Source: UBA3064 sp023258775
GTDB lineage: Bacteria; Pseudomonadota; Gammaproteobacteria; Burkholderiales; Burkholderiaceae_E
Direction of reading: 5' to 3'
Length of the DNA: 64,000 nucleotides
Assembly: GCA_044355655.1 (NCBI GenBank)
Contig: JBIKXS010000016.1
Location: forward strand, 1 to 64,000
Shown here: positions 32,443 through 41,617 of the stretch, one piece after another
Layout: each line of letters begins with the position of its first letter
How positions within the stretch are numbered: the first letter of the stretch is position 1
Notes under the pieces: model-generated
Database searches by the model: none
Told to the model about the DNA's origin: nothing
The model's input: only the letters and a program-made list of their open reading frames with translations
Made by a program: the position numbers and the translations under genes

Positions 32443-33504
32443 CTATTCGGGCTTAAGACCAGCAGCCTTCACCACACCGGCCCATTTTTTATACTCATCA
32501 AGCAACTCTGCTCGCATTTGCTCAGGATTACTCGGCGCAACATCGATACCTGCCGCAGAAAGTTTTGCCTTCACATCATCCATACCAAGTGCAAGCAGCA
32601 TTTCCTTGTTCATAAAACTTACAAGTTCTGCTGGTGTACCAGCAGGGGCAAACATCCCGTAGTCAGTAAACGAAACGACTGATGGCAGCCCCACCTCAGC
32701 CATCGTCGGTTGATCGGGCAAAAGCGCCGAGCGCTGCCTTGAGGCGACAGCGAGTGCTCTGACACGGCCCGCCTTAAGATGGGGCAAATAGGCCGGGAGA
32801 CTATCGAGGGCCATATCGACACGACCGTCAATCAAATCAGGAATAATCTGGACCGTTCCTTTATATGGAACATGAATCATATCAACTTGAGCAGCAAGTT
32901 TAAACATCTCCCCGGTTAAATGAATGAGCGCTCCAGTACCTGATGACGCATAGGTCATCTTGCCTGGATTAGCCTTGGCAATCGCCACAAACTCTTGCAC
33001 AGTCTTAGCTTTTGAGTTTGCGGGAACAATCAGTGCCACGGTGCCGTAGGCAATCCTGCCAACTGAAACCAGATCTTTACGCGCATCAAAAGGAAGTTTT
33101 GCCTTCATGGCATGTAAAACGCCCTGCCCGCCAACTGGACTGACCAACCAGGTGTAACCGTCAGGCGGGCTTTTCACAACGATTTCAGTACCAATGGCTG
33201 TTCCTGCCCCCGGACGATTTTCGATCACAATCGATTGTCCTACTCGACTCGATATCTTTTCTGCAATTGTTCTTGCCACTAAGTCAACACCACCACCTGC
33301 AGGAAAAGGAACAACAAAACGAAGTGGTTTCGTGGGAAAACTCTGAGCTTGCAACCCAGCGTGAACGCCAAGCCCAGCCATAGCTGCAGTACTCAACCCG
33401 GGAAACAAACGCAGAAGACGGCGACGTTCGCTTGACCAAAGCCTACTAGTGGTGTCGTCCTCGGCTTGGTCGCGTCTTTGGGTGATCTGAAGCTTTGCTT
33501 TCAT
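32443..33504 (-). CDS. Orphan Bug/TctC-family periplasmic solute-binding protein
   Basis: The 353-residue protein has a long, twin-arginine-containing leader (SSERRRLLRLFPGL, then a hydrophobic stretch to LQAQ). The Bug motifs follow: PLRFVVPFPAGGGVDLVAR, VIENRPGAGTAIGTEIVVKSPPDGYTW and MFAPAGTPAELV. The frame reaches 33561, but GGAG six bases before the ATG at 33504 marks the start. It lies 15 bp upstream of the OxyR-like gene in the same direction, with no tctAB nearby. It is one of two orphan Bug proteins in the window. Confidence 0.9.
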   Translation of the reverse strand: MKAKLQITQRRDQAEDDTTSRLWSSERRRLLRLFPGLSTAAMAGLGVHAGLQAQSFPTKPLRFVVPFPAGGGVDLVARTIAEKISSRVGQSIVIENRPGAGTAIGTEIVVKSPPDGYTWLVSPVGGQGVLHAMKAKLPFDARKDLVSVGRIAYGTVALIVPANSKAKTVQEFVAIAKANPGKMTYASSGTGALIHLTGEMFKLAAQVDMIHVPYKGTVQIIPDLIDGRVDMALDSLPAYLPHLKAGRVRALAVASRQRSALLPDQPTMAEVGLPSVVSFTDYGMFAPAGTPAELVSFMNKEMLLALGMDDVKAKLSAAGIDVAPSNPEQMRAELLDEYKKWAGVVKAAGLKPE

Positions 33505-33659
33505 CAATTTCTCCATGGGGTAGGCCGACAGTTTATGATCTACTGTGTGATTGTGAATCATGAGCGTGCAGGAATCGAGACGTTATCCTTTTCTAAGGAC
33601 GCACAATCACAGCAACCACCTCCAGACTCAAAGCAACCAACATCGCAGCAGTAGCGTAT

Positions 33660-34520
33660 ATGTTAAAAATTATCTCGAACCATCAACATAGTGACCCAAA
33701 TCCATCCTTCGTTAGAAAGTTCGGCCTATTTTTCTTCGCCCTCACGCTTGCCGCATGTTCGGGGCAAGACCCGATGCTTGAACCCAGCGTTCAGGCACGG
33801 AACCTGTTTTATGGTGTGAAAGCAAACTTCACAATCGGCATTAGCCGGCTCAATGAAGGTTTAACGATTAAGGTTGAATCCTGCGAGTCGAATCAGGCAC
33901 CCCTGGCAAGTTCTCCAACCGATTTGAGCTACGAGTGCACCATCAAAGCGAGTGGGGATACGAAGCTTGAGGTTTTCGATCAAAACGGCAAGCTGGTGTA
34001 CAGCAAATCATTTACCGTGCCTTACCCAAGCGTGTTGATTGATAGCTCAGAAGGAACCATTGAGATCGAACTGAATCCTAATAAGGCACCTGAAACGGTA
34101 GATAACTTCCTGCGCTATGTTCAAGGCGGCTTTTATCAGGATTTAATTTTTCACCGCGTGATTCCTGGCTTTGTGGTTCAAGGCGGTGGTTTCGCAAGCG
34201 GTATGGTTCAACGACAGGCCTTGTTTCCACCGATCAATTTAGAAAGCAATCGGGGGCTAAGTAATAAACGTGCTTCGGTTGCGATGGCACGAACCAATGA
34301 TCCAAACAGTGCAACGTCACAGTTTTTTGTCAACCTCGTCGACAACCGGTCATTGGACTATAGCAGTGAAAACTCGCCGGGTTATGCGGTGTTCGGTGAG
34401 GTTGTTCGAGGCATGGACGTCATTGATGCCATTGCAGCAAAGCCAACCTCGTCTCAAGGAGGTTTTGGCGATGTACCCACGAGCGATATTGTCATCACGA
34501 AAGTAACAAGGATTCGCTAA
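33660..34520 (+). CDS. Lipoprotein peptidyl-prolyl cis-trans isomerase (cyclophilin type)
   Basis: The 286-residue protein has a lipobox LTLAACSG with the lipidated Cys33 after a short hydrophobic stretch, so it is exported and anchored. Residues about 50-118 form an unrecognised domain with two cysteines. The C-terminal cyclophilin domain (about 125-286) reads GTIEIELNPNKAPETVDNFLRYV, LIFHRVIPGFVVQGGG with the catalytic arginine, MARTNDPNSATSQFFVNL and YAVFGEVVRGMDVID. It assists folding in the periplasm. It stands alone between two minus-strand units. Confidence 0.93.
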   Translation: MLKIISNHQHSDPNPSFVRKFGLFFFALTLAACSGQDPMLEPSVQARNLFYGVKANFTIGISRLNEGLTIKVESCESNQAPLASSPTDLSYECTIKASGDTKLEVFDQNGKLVYSKSFTVPYPSVLIDSSEGTIEIELNPNKAPETVDNFLRYVQGGFYQDLIFHRVIPGFVVQGGGFASGMVQRQALFPPINLESNRGLSNKRASVAMARTNDPNSATSQFFVNLVDNRSLDYSSENSPGYAVFGEVVRGMDVIDAIAAKPTSSQGGFGDVPTSDIVITKVTRIR

Positions 34521-34583
34521 GCAGATCTGAACACCTACTAACGCTGGCGAACATGCGCTGAGCTAAGCTGAAGCTTGGTCAGA

Positions 34584-34898
34584 TTAAGCCCAATCGCTAA
34601 GCGGCATTGCAAGCAGCGCTGAACTCAATGACTTGCCATGAGGATCAAGCGCAAGTGACCGGGTTACACCGCCGCGCAGGGCGTCGTGTAAGACAAAATT
34701 TATTGCGTATAGGCTTTCAACTGGATATCGCTCAACGCTGCCCTTCACCAAGTCGCCCATGAACGCCTTAACGCGCTCGGCACTTAGCCAAATCAACAAT
34801 TTCGGATAGTCCTCATTGCGATAACAAAAAACAGCAATATTTGAAGTCTCACCCTTGTCACCTGCCCGAGCATGGGCAATGTCGTATAGCGTTCTCAT
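34584..34898 (-). CDS. AtuA-like small subunit (ferredoxin-fold domain protein), copy 1
   Basis: The 104-residue protein begins TLYDIAHARAGDKGETSNIAVF and continues with LSAERVKAFMGDLV, VERYPVESLYAINFVLHDALRGGVTRSLALDPHGKSL. This corresponds to the separate C-terminal domain found fused in AtuA proteins. It lies 60 bp after the large subunit in the same direction. A paralogous pair is at 41653-43383. Function unknown; AtuA is linked to acyclic terpene catabolism in Pseudomonas. Confidence 0.85.
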   Translation of the reverse strand: MRTLYDIAHARAGDKGETSNIAVFCYRNEDYPKLLIWLSAERVKAFMGDLVKGSVERYPVESLYAINFVLHDALRGGVTRSLALDPHGKSLSSALLAMPLSDWA

Positions 34899-34958
34899 CG
34901 CTGCGTCATCATTCTTAGTACGAGCATGTTCAAAAAACCTTCTGAAGAGACCGATTTC

Positions 34959-36374
34959 TTAGTGTTGCGATAGCGAATCAACTGATGCTGAATCACCGCG
35001 TCCCTTCGAACCAACCTCATGATGACCGCCGAACCAATAAGTTTGGGTTTGAACACAGTCCTCAGGGATCAGGCAGGAAACGACTGCAATGATCTCTTTC
35101 ACAATTCGATGTGCGCCACCACCGCCGGCTGGGCCGTTGGTATACAAGGTTTCCACCTCATTAACAACATCCCACGCCATAGCCTCGGTGCTACAACGCG
35201 CTGCAACACGTAATCGAACTTCATAAGGTTCATGAGAACCCTGACTCAAAACGTTCTCCCCAAGACTTCCATGCAGGGCATTAATCCCAATGAAGTCGTA
35301 GCGAATCTCTTCGGGCCAAATACCGCGTAGCGCCAGGCGCTCTTTGACGATGTCGGCTGCAAGTTCTGCTCTTGCCCTTGCGCCAGACCCCGCATAACTC
35401 ATCATGCCTTCGGCAATATAACGATCTCGATATCCAACCGATACTTTATAAAGACCTGTTCGTTTTCGACCGCTTGCACCGTCGACAAGCACTCGGTCGT
35501 AGCTCAATTCGCGCACCCTAACTTTCGAAAAATCAGCGATGACATCGGCCTGGAAATAAGCGCTTGGGTCATGAACCTCATAGAGAACCTGCTCCTTGCA
35601 AGTCTGCTCATTCACATGACCACCCGAGCCTGATAGCTTGGTAATCACAGCCGAACCATCAGCCTGGACTTCAGCAATCGGAAAGCCCAGACGCCCAAGA
35701 CCTTGAACAGGCTTTTTGACAGGGTCGGCAAAATAGCCACCGGTGATCTGTCCAGCGCACTCAAGCAAATGACCGACCAAGGTACCGCGACCAAGCTTCT
35801 CCCAGTCATCCATTGCCCAACCGTAGTAATCAATGATCGCGGCAAGAAACATCGCTGGATCGCCCACGCGCCCCGTGATGACGACATCGGCCCCTTGTTT
35901 GAGCGCATCCACAATTGGGGCAGCGCCAAGATAGGCATTCGCAGAAACAATGTTTGGTGCGTAGTCCGATAATGGCTTGCCCGACTCAATGATGCTGGGG
36001 TTTTGCTCAAGCAGTGCAGCCAGTACATCATCACCAGTAACCGCTGCTATGCGCAATTGACCAAGGCCCAACTCACTGGCGAGCGCAGCGGTCAATTGGG
36101 CTGCAGCAAAAGGATTCGCTGCACCCATATTAGTGATAATTTTTGTGCCATGAACCGCACAGGGCAGCAGTACTCGGCGCATTCTCGCTTCCAGCAAGGG
36201 ATCAAAGCCCGCACTCGGATCACGCAATTTCTGTTGCTGCGCAAGCGCGATCGTGCGCTCTGCCAAGCACTCGAAAACCAGGTAATCCAATTGACCTCGC
36301 TCGGCAAGATCGACGGCCGGCTCGATCCGATCGCCCGCGTAGCCTGCGCCGCAACCTAAACGTAGTGGCTTCAA
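34959..36374 (-). CDS. AtuA-type DUF1446 protein, large subunit, copy 1
   Basis: The 471-residue protein has the DUF1446 pattern: LGCGAGYAGDRIEPAVDLAERGQLDYLVFECLAERT, TNMGAANP, the ADVVITGRVGDPAMFLAAI loop, HLLECAGQITGGYFADPVKK and QVLYEVHDPSAYFQADVIADF. The start is TTG at 36374, with AAGGAG eight bases upstream at 36383-36388. It diverges from the dehydrogenase-MFS-sulfatase genes across 172 bp, in which I see no other feature. Biochemical activity of the family is not established; context suggests a role in acyl-CoA or terpenoid catabolism. Confidence 0.87.
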   Translation of the reverse strand: MKPLRLGCGAGYAGDRIEPAVDLAERGQLDYLVFECLAERTIALAQQQKLRDPSAGFDPLLEARMRRVLLPCAVHGTKIITNMGAANPFAAAQLTAALASELGLGQLRIAAVTGDDVLAALLEQNPSIIESGKPLSDYAPNIVSANAYLGAAPIVDALKQGADVVITGRVGDPAMFLAAIIDYYGWAMDDWEKLGRGTLVGHLLECAGQITGGYFADPVKKPVQGLGRLGFPIAEVQADGSAVITKLSGSGGHVNEQTCKEQVLYEVHDPSAYFQADVIADFSKVRVRELSYDRVLVDGASGRKRTGLYKVSVGYRDRYIAEGMMSYAGSGARARAELAADIVKERLALRGIWPEEIRYDFIGINALHGSLGENVLSQGSHEPYEVRLRVAARCSTEAMAWDVVNEVETLYTNGPAGGGGAHRIVKEIIAVVSCLIPEDCVQTQTYWFGGHHEVGSKGRGDSASVDSLSQH

Positions 36375-36382
36375 GTGAGGTT

Positions 36383-36388
36383 CTCCTT
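36383..36388 (-). promoter_or_regulatory. Ribosome binding site for a TTG start (DUF1446 copy 1)
   Basis: On the minus strand AAGGAG is followed by eight bases and TTG at 36374-36372; no nearby ATG in frame competes. Confidence 0.7.
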
Positions 36389-36546
36389 GATTCTCGCTGC
36401 TATGATTCTGTGCACGGGTGCAATTTTCGGGTCAAGTATCTCACCACAAGCATCCTTCGAGTCCATGATTTCACCTGCGGGTATTGATCGCGCGAAACAT
36501 TTAATCAAGAGAAAGATTTCAACTCACCACTGTTATTGTTTGATCC

Positions 36547-37617
36547 ATGAAAACTTATCGCATTGCTGCAATCCCGGGCGACGGTATCGGCAAGGAAGTC
36601 ATCCCTGCAACCCAGCAGATCCTAGTCGCCTTGGCGAACCGAAACCAGACCTTCAAACTTGAATTTGAGAATTTTCAGTGGGGTGCTGACTGGTATCGGC
36701 TTCATGGACGGATGATGCCTGAGGATGGCTTAAAAATGCTGGCTGGCTTTGACTCGATACTGTTCGGCTCCGCTGGCGATCCTGATGTTCCCGATCACAT
36801 TACGCTTTGGGGTTTACGTCTAAAAATATGTCAGGGCTTTGATCAATATGCCAATGTGAGACCAACTCGGATTCTCCCTGGCATTGAATCGCCTTTACGG
36901 CGTTGTGCAGCGAATCAGCTTGATTGGATCATTATTCGCGAAAATTCTGAGGGTGAATATGCCGGTGTTGGCGGCCGCGCACACCAGGGGCATCCCATCG
37001 AAGTGGCCACCGAGCTTAGTGTGCTCACAAGGGTTGGCGTAGAACGGATTATGCGCTATGCGTTTAAGATCGCTATGCAACGCCCACGCAAAAAGCTCAC
37101 GGTGGTTACGAAGTCAAATGCGCAGCGTCACGCGATGGTGATGTGGGATGAAATTGCAGCACAGGTTGCCGATGAATTTCCGCAAGTGCAATGGGACAAG
37201 GAGCTGGTTGATGCTGCAACCGCCCGCATGGTAAATCGTCCAGAGACCATCGACACCATGGTAGCCACAAACCTCCATGCTGATATTTTGAGCGATCTCG
37301 CGGCTGCGCTCGCTGGAAGTCTGGGCATAGCACCAACTGGCAATATCGACCCGGAACGTCGTTACCCAAGTATGTTTGAGCCGATTCATGGTTCCGCTTT
37401 TGACATCATGGGACAAAATCTTGCCAATCCAATTGGAAGTTTTTGGAGCGCCGTCATGATGCTTGAGCATTTGGGCGAGCTTGAAGCTGCGGCTCAGCTC
37501 ATGGCCGTGATCGAAACACTAACAGCCGATAAGCGCTGGCATACGAAGGACTTGGGTGGCAGTGCGACGACCACTGGGGTTAGCTCACAGGCCCTTAAGC
37601 TGATCGAAGCACTTTGA
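36547..37617 (+). CDS. Tartrate dehydrogenase/D-malate dehydrogenase-like enzyme (isopropylmalate dehydrogenase family)
   Basis: The 356-residue protein belongs to the beta-decarboxylating dehydrogenase family: IAAIPGDGIGKEV at the N-terminus, PTRILPGIESPL and IIIRENSEGEYAGVGGRAHQG with the family arginines and tyrosine neighbours, LTVVTKSNAQRHAMVMWDE with the catalytic lysine, and TNLHADILSDLAA with the metal aspartates. EPIHGSAFDIMGQNLANPIG closes the NAD site. The ENSEGEYAG(V) and PTR sequence matches the tartrate/malate branch rather than LeuB. It is first of a run with an MFS carrier (6 bp later) and a sulfatase (15 bp later). Confidence 0.9.
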   Translation: MKTYRIAAIPGDGIGKEVIPATQQILVALANRNQTFKLEFENFQWGADWYRLHGRMMPEDGLKMLAGFDSILFGSAGDPDVPDHITLWGLRLKICQGFDQYANVRPTRILPGIESPLRRCAANQLDWIIIRENSEGEYAGVGGRAHQGHPIEVATELSVLTRVGVERIMRYAFKIAMQRPRKKLTVVTKSNAQRHAMVMWDEIAAQVADEFPQVQWDKELVDAATARMVNRPETIDTMVATNLHADILSDLAAALAGSLGIAPTGNIDPERRYPSMFEPIHGSAFDIMGQNLANPIGSFWSAVMMLEHLGELEAAAQLMAVIETLTADKRWHTKDLGGSATTTGVSSQALKLIEAL

Positions 37618-37623
37618 TCTCGT

Positions 37624-38850
37624 TTGAGTACCCTACGCACTGTTTGTCTAATCGGAAGCACGCAAACGCTTTCATGGGCCTCTTCATATTATTTGCCGGC
37701 TGTGCTCGCTGCACCGATTGCAGCCGAGCTGTCCGTGGGTCAACCATTTTTCTTTTTATGCTTTAGTGCCGCGCTGATTATTGCCGCTCTCGTAGGACCA
37801 CAAGCTGGACGGTGGATCGATCGCCGTGGCGGTAGGGCTGTATTGCCGATCACCAATCTCATGTTCGCTTGTGGGCTCATCATGCTGGCGCTTGCGAAAG
37901 GTCCTCTTAGTTTGTTCGCTGCATGGTTCGTGCTTGGCATCGCTATGGGCTATGGACTTTATGACACCGCCTTTGCAGCTCTGGTTTTTCTCTACGGCGT
38001 AAAAGCGCGAAAGGCAATCACAGGGATCACACTGATTGCCGGCTTTGCAAGCACTGTGGGTTGGCCACTTAGCAGCTTAATGCTTAATGCCTACGGTTGG
38101 CGAGGTGCACTAATCGGATGGGCGATCATGCACCTAAGTCTGGGGCTATTGCTCAATCGAATGATTCCAGAAGCACCATGCCGAGACGATATAACGTGCC
38201 CAAAAAATCAGCCGGAGGAAAGCCAGACTGCTCAACATCTGCCAAACCCATCCGATCAAGATAGCAAGGCCAAGAATGATGCATCTGCCCACGATGCACT
38301 TCCTCGACACGCGTCTGCTTTGCTTGTTTTTGCATTTGCCGCGATTGGTTTTGTTAGCAGTGCCATGGCCGCTCATTTGCCCGCCCTGCTGATGACGGCA
38401 GGTGCTTCGCTTGCATTCGCACTCACCGCAAGTGCCTTGATTGGCCCAGCGCAGGTTGGTGCAAGACTATTTCAGTTTGGTGCCCTCGGACGCGCACATC
38501 CGCTATGGTCTGCTTTGATTTCGACGCTTGCACATCCGTTGGCAGTCCTCATGCTGCTTTTGGGTGGACCAGCTTGGTCAATGATGTTTACGATTTGCCA
38601 TGGCATGGGAACAGGTACGCACACGATCGCACGAGGTGCCCTGCCCTTAGCCTTGTTCGGTGCGGCAGGTTACGGTGAACGCGTTGGAAAGCTCTTAGCA
38701 TTATCCCGATTCACGCAAGCGCTCGCGCCCTGGTTATTCGGATTAGCGATTGAGCGTTGGCAGGCAGCCTCGCTATGGATTGGTTTCGTACTCTCAATTG
38801 CGGCCTTCATCGCCTTGATGCCATTTCGTCGTGTGATCAGCAGACCATAA
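37624..38850 (+). CDS. MFS transporter with long polar central loop
   Basis: The 408-residue protein has two groups of six membrane segments. The loop between them (about residues 180-228) is long, polar and charged, containing CRDDITCPKNQ and a run rich in Asp, Ser and Gln, where related carriers have a shorter loop. The start is TTG at 37624 directly after the dehydrogenase stop, with no clear ribosome site, so coupling is likely. Position between the dehydrogenase and the cytoplasmic-looking sulfatase suggests it imports their substrate. Family placement beyond MFS is uncertain. Confidence 0.82.
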   Translation: MSTLRTVCLIGSTQTLSWASSYYLPAVLAAPIAAELSVGQPFFFLCFSAALIIAALVGPQAGRWIDRRGGRAVLPITNLMFACGLIMLALAKGPLSLFAAWFVLGIAMGYGLYDTAFAALVFLYGVKARKAITGITLIAGFASTVGWPLSSLMLNAYGWRGALIGWAIMHLSLGLLLNRMIPEAPCRDDITCPKNQPEESQTAQHLPNPSDQDSKAKNDASAHDALPRHASALLVFAFAAIGFVSSAMAAHLPALLMTAGASLAFALTASALIGPAQVGARLFQFGALGRAHPLWSALISTLAHPLAVLMLLLGGPAWSMMFTICHGMGTGTHTIARGALPLALFGAAGYGERVGKLLALSRFTQALAPWLFGLAIERWQAASLWIGFVLSIAAFIALMPFRRVISRP

Positions 38851-38865
38851 CGGTAAAGAACATCG

Positions 38866-40173
38866 ATGAATATTATTTGGATTGTTGCTGATGATCTTGG
38901 CTATGCAGATTTAGGCTGCTACGGTGGTCGGGATGCCCGTTTCGGCCCAGTGTCGCCCAGGCTTGATCGACTTGCCAGCGAGGGTATCCGATTTAGCGAC
39001 GGCTACAGCAACTCGCCGGTTTGCTCACCCACACGATTTGCGCTGATGACCGGTCGCTATCAGTACCGCCTTCGGGGGGCCGCTGAAGAACCCATTAATA
39101 GTAAGGCGATGGGGCATGCCACTTTGGGATTGCCGCCAGCCCACCCGACCATCGCCTCGCTGCTCAGCGCGGCCGGGTATCGTACTGGGCTTGTCGGCAA
39201 GTGGCACCTTGGTTTTTTGCCGCACTTTTCCCCGCTTCGTTCGGGTTATCAGTACTTTTATGGGCCGATGGCAGGCGGCGTCGACTACTTCAGTCATCGC
39301 AATTCGCGTCGTGAACACGACTTATGGCTCGGGGAAGCACCGCATCACGAAGCGGGCTATCTCACCGACCTCATCAGTCAAAAGGCGATTGAATTTGCTG
39401 AAAGTTCGATCAAAGCCTGTCAAAACTTTTTCCTCAGTGTGCACTACACAGCGCCTCATTGGCCCTGGGAAACACGTGATGACGCAGCACTTGCCGACCA
39501 AGTCGCCCACAATCTCTTTCATTTGGACGGAGGCAGCATTGAGACCTACCGACGCATGATTCACCATATGGATGAGGGTATCGGCGCGCTGGTTGATCGT
39601 ATTGATGCGCTGGGCCAACGTGATAAAAGCTTGATCATTTTCACGAGCGATAATGGCGGTGAGCGATACTCAGATAATTGGCCCCATGTTGGAGGCAAAA
39701 TGGACTTGACCGAAGGCGGCATTCGAGTGCCCTGGATCATGCGGTGGCCTGGCCAAATACCGGCAACAAGCCTGAGTAGCCAACATTTTATGACGATGGA
39801 TGTAACTGCCACCTTGCTTGATGCAGCCTCGGTATCGCCTGACGCTTCGTATCCGCTCGACGGTCTTAGCCTTTTGAGTGTGCTGCGAAACCCAGGTATG
39901 CGCTTTGATCGACCACTTTTTTGGCGAATGAATCACCGGCAGCAGGCAGCGCATCGTGATGGTGATTGGAAGTATCTAAAAGTTGATCAACACGAATATT
40001 TGTTTGATCTGTCACGGGATGGCAGAGAACGGGCCGACCTCAAGCACAAGCAACCCGATCGTTTTGAGACGCTTAAAGCTTCATGGCATGCTTGGAACGC
40101 AAGCATGCCCGAAATACCGCACGACGCAACAATTAGCCTTGGCTACGGCACTGCGCATATGCCCCAACGATAA
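38866..40173 (+). CDS. Sulfatase (type I, formylglycine-dependent), no signal peptide
   Basis: The 435-residue protein starts directly at the metal-binding strand (IIWIVADDLGYADLGCYGG), with no export signal. The signature SPVCSPTRFALMTGRY contains Cys53, which in this family is converted to formylglycine. GKWHLGF and FTSDNGGE supply further active-site residues, and YTAPHWPWE is the family substrate segment. It would release sulfate from an organic sulfate ester inside the cell. No formylglycine-generating enzyme is in the window. It is last in the dehydrogenase-MFS-sulfatase run. Confidence 0.92.
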   Translation: MNIIWIVADDLGYADLGCYGGRDARFGPVSPRLDRLASEGIRFSDGYSNSPVCSPTRFALMTGRYQYRLRGAAEEPINSKAMGHATLGLPPAHPTIASLLSAAGYRTGLVGKWHLGFLPHFSPLRSGYQYFYGPMAGGVDYFSHRNSRREHDLWLGEAPHHEAGYLTDLISQKAIEFAESSIKACQNFFLSVHYTAPHWPWETRDDAALADQVAHNLFHLDGGSIETYRRMIHHMDEGIGALVDRIDALGQRDKSLIIFTSDNGGERYSDNWPHVGGKMDLTEGGIRVPWIMRWPGQIPATSLSSQHFMTMDVTATLLDAASVSPDASYPLDGLSLLSVLRNPGMRFDRPLFWRMNHRQQAAHRDGDWKYLKVDQHEYLFDLSRDGRERADLKHKQPDRFETLKASWHAWNASMPEIPHDATISLGYGTAHMPQR

Positions 40174-40211
40174 ACCATCAGACATCGTTTGCGACAATCC
40201 CTAAGGTATCG

Positions 40212-40257
40212 CAACGAGATACGTTGAAGCATCCCAACGAGATACGTTGAAGCATCC
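40212..40257. repeat. 23-bp perfect tandem duplication containing an inverted repeat
   Basis: CAACGAGATACGTTGAAGCA plus TCC occurs at 40212-40234 and again at 40235-40257 without mismatch. Within each unit CAACG-AGATA-CGTTG is an inverted repeat. It lies in the 122-bp gap between the convergent sulfatase and thiolase genes and could act as a bidirectional transcription end, though no T-run is present. Confidence 0.95.
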
Positions 40258-40295
40258 CAATCTCGACCTACAACATCATTTAAACGATGTAACAA

Positions 40296-41531
40296 CTATA
40301 CGCGTTCAATAATAATCGCAGGTGCCATGCCACCGGCTGCGCACATTGTGGCAAGTCCATAGCGCGCGTCGCGCCGCTCAAGTTCATCAAGCAATGTTCC
40401 AATTAATATCGACCCTGTCGCGCCGATGGGGTGGCCGAGGGCCATAGCGCCACCATTCACATTAACCTTATCCCGGTCCAAGTCCAAATCACGAATAAAC
40501 TTTTCGGCAACCACCGCAAAAGCTTCGTTGATCTCCCAGAGATCGATATCCTTTACGCTCAAACCTGCTTTTTGTAACACTTTTTGCGCCGCAGGAACGG
40601 GGGCATTGAGCATCAATGTCGGGCAGTCGCCCAAGTTGGCCATCGCTATAATTTTCGCACGTGGTTTAAGGCCTCGTTTCCTCGCATACGAAGCCGAAGC
40701 AATGAGTAATGCCGCAGCACCGTCCACCACCCCCGAGGAGTTACCCGCATGATGAACGAACTCGATATCGAGCCCAGGGTACTTTTGCAGAATCAAATGC
40801 CGGTAAGTTGTGCCTCGATCATCAAGCGGTGCATCGGCCATCGCTGCGAAGGCAGGCTTTAGCGATGCGAGGCTTTCCAGCGTGGTCCCCGGCCGTGGAA
40901 ACTCCTCCTTGTCAAGCGCTAAGGAGCCATCTTCGCGGTAAACGGGGACAAGACTTCGTTGAAAGTAGCCCTTGTCGATGGCCACCGCAGCACGTTGCTG
41001 GCTCTCAACAGCAAGCCCATCAAGCGCTTGCCGTGAAATCTTCTCCATGGTGGCGATCGCATCGGCACATACGCCTTGATGCGATTGCGGATGCGAATCA
41101 CGCAAGCGCAAATTACCACTATCCATCATCGGCGGTCCATCGCCGAGCCTTCTTGCTGGCATTGACATCATCTCGGTACCACCGGCGATCATTAAATCTT
41201 CCATGCCTGACATGACCATGCCAGCTGCCAGATTCACACTGGTAATGCCTGATCCACAAAAGCGATCGAGAGTCACGCCACTTGCGCGCAAATCGTATCC
41301 GGCATCAAGCGCTGCCATGCGCGCCAAATCGCCGCTTTGGGCGCCGACCTGGGCACTCGTTCCCCAAATAATGTCGTCGACTTCTGCCGTATCAAGTTGA
41401 TTGCGGGAGGCGATCGCGCTAAGCACGCTCGCAGCGACATGCTGTGGGTGCATGCCAGCGAGCGCACCTTTGCCTTGTTTACCGATGCCCCGTGGGCTTC
41501 GGCATGCGTCGATGATCCAGGCTTCAGACAT
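40296..41531 (-). CDS. Acetyl-CoA acetyltransferase/thiolase
   Basis: The 411-residue protein has the complete thiolase active site: nucleophile Cys92 in LDRFCGSGITS, the NEAFAVVAE segment, the histidine in GGAMALGHPIGATG, and the second cysteine in TMCAAGGMAPAIII. The length and the N-terminal IIDACRSPRG match degradative thiolases (FadA/PcaF-like). It catalyses CoA-dependent cleavage of a 3-oxoacyl-CoA. It lies 121 bp after the second AtuA-type small subunit in the same direction, linking that module to acyl-CoA chemistry. Confidence 0.93.
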   Translation of the reverse strand: MSEAWIIDACRSPRGIGKQGKGALAGMHPQHVAASVLSAIASRNQLDTAEVDDIIWGTSAQVGAQSGDLARMAALDAGYDLRASGVTLDRFCGSGITSVNLAAGMVMSGMEDLMIAGGTEMMSMPARRLGDGPPMMDSGNLRLRDSHPQSHQGVCADAIATMEKISRQALDGLAVESQQRAAVAIDKGYFQRSLVPVYREDGSLALDKEEFPRPGTTLESLASLKPAFAAMADAPLDDRGTTYRHLILQKYPGLDIEFVHHAGNSSGVVDGAAALLIASASYARKRGLKPRAKIIAMANLGDCPTLMLNAPVPAAQKVLQKAGLSVKDIDLWEINEAFAVVAEKFIRDLDLDRDKVNVNGGAMALGHPIGATGSILIGTLLDELERRDARYGLATMCAAGGMAPAIIIERV

Positions 41532-41617
41532 GATTGAGTTTCCTTGCTGAGTTAGCGTTGACCATGAGGCATTTCAATGGTCTGTGAGTGGGTAGATGGG
41601 TCCATGACGGCGTTGCC

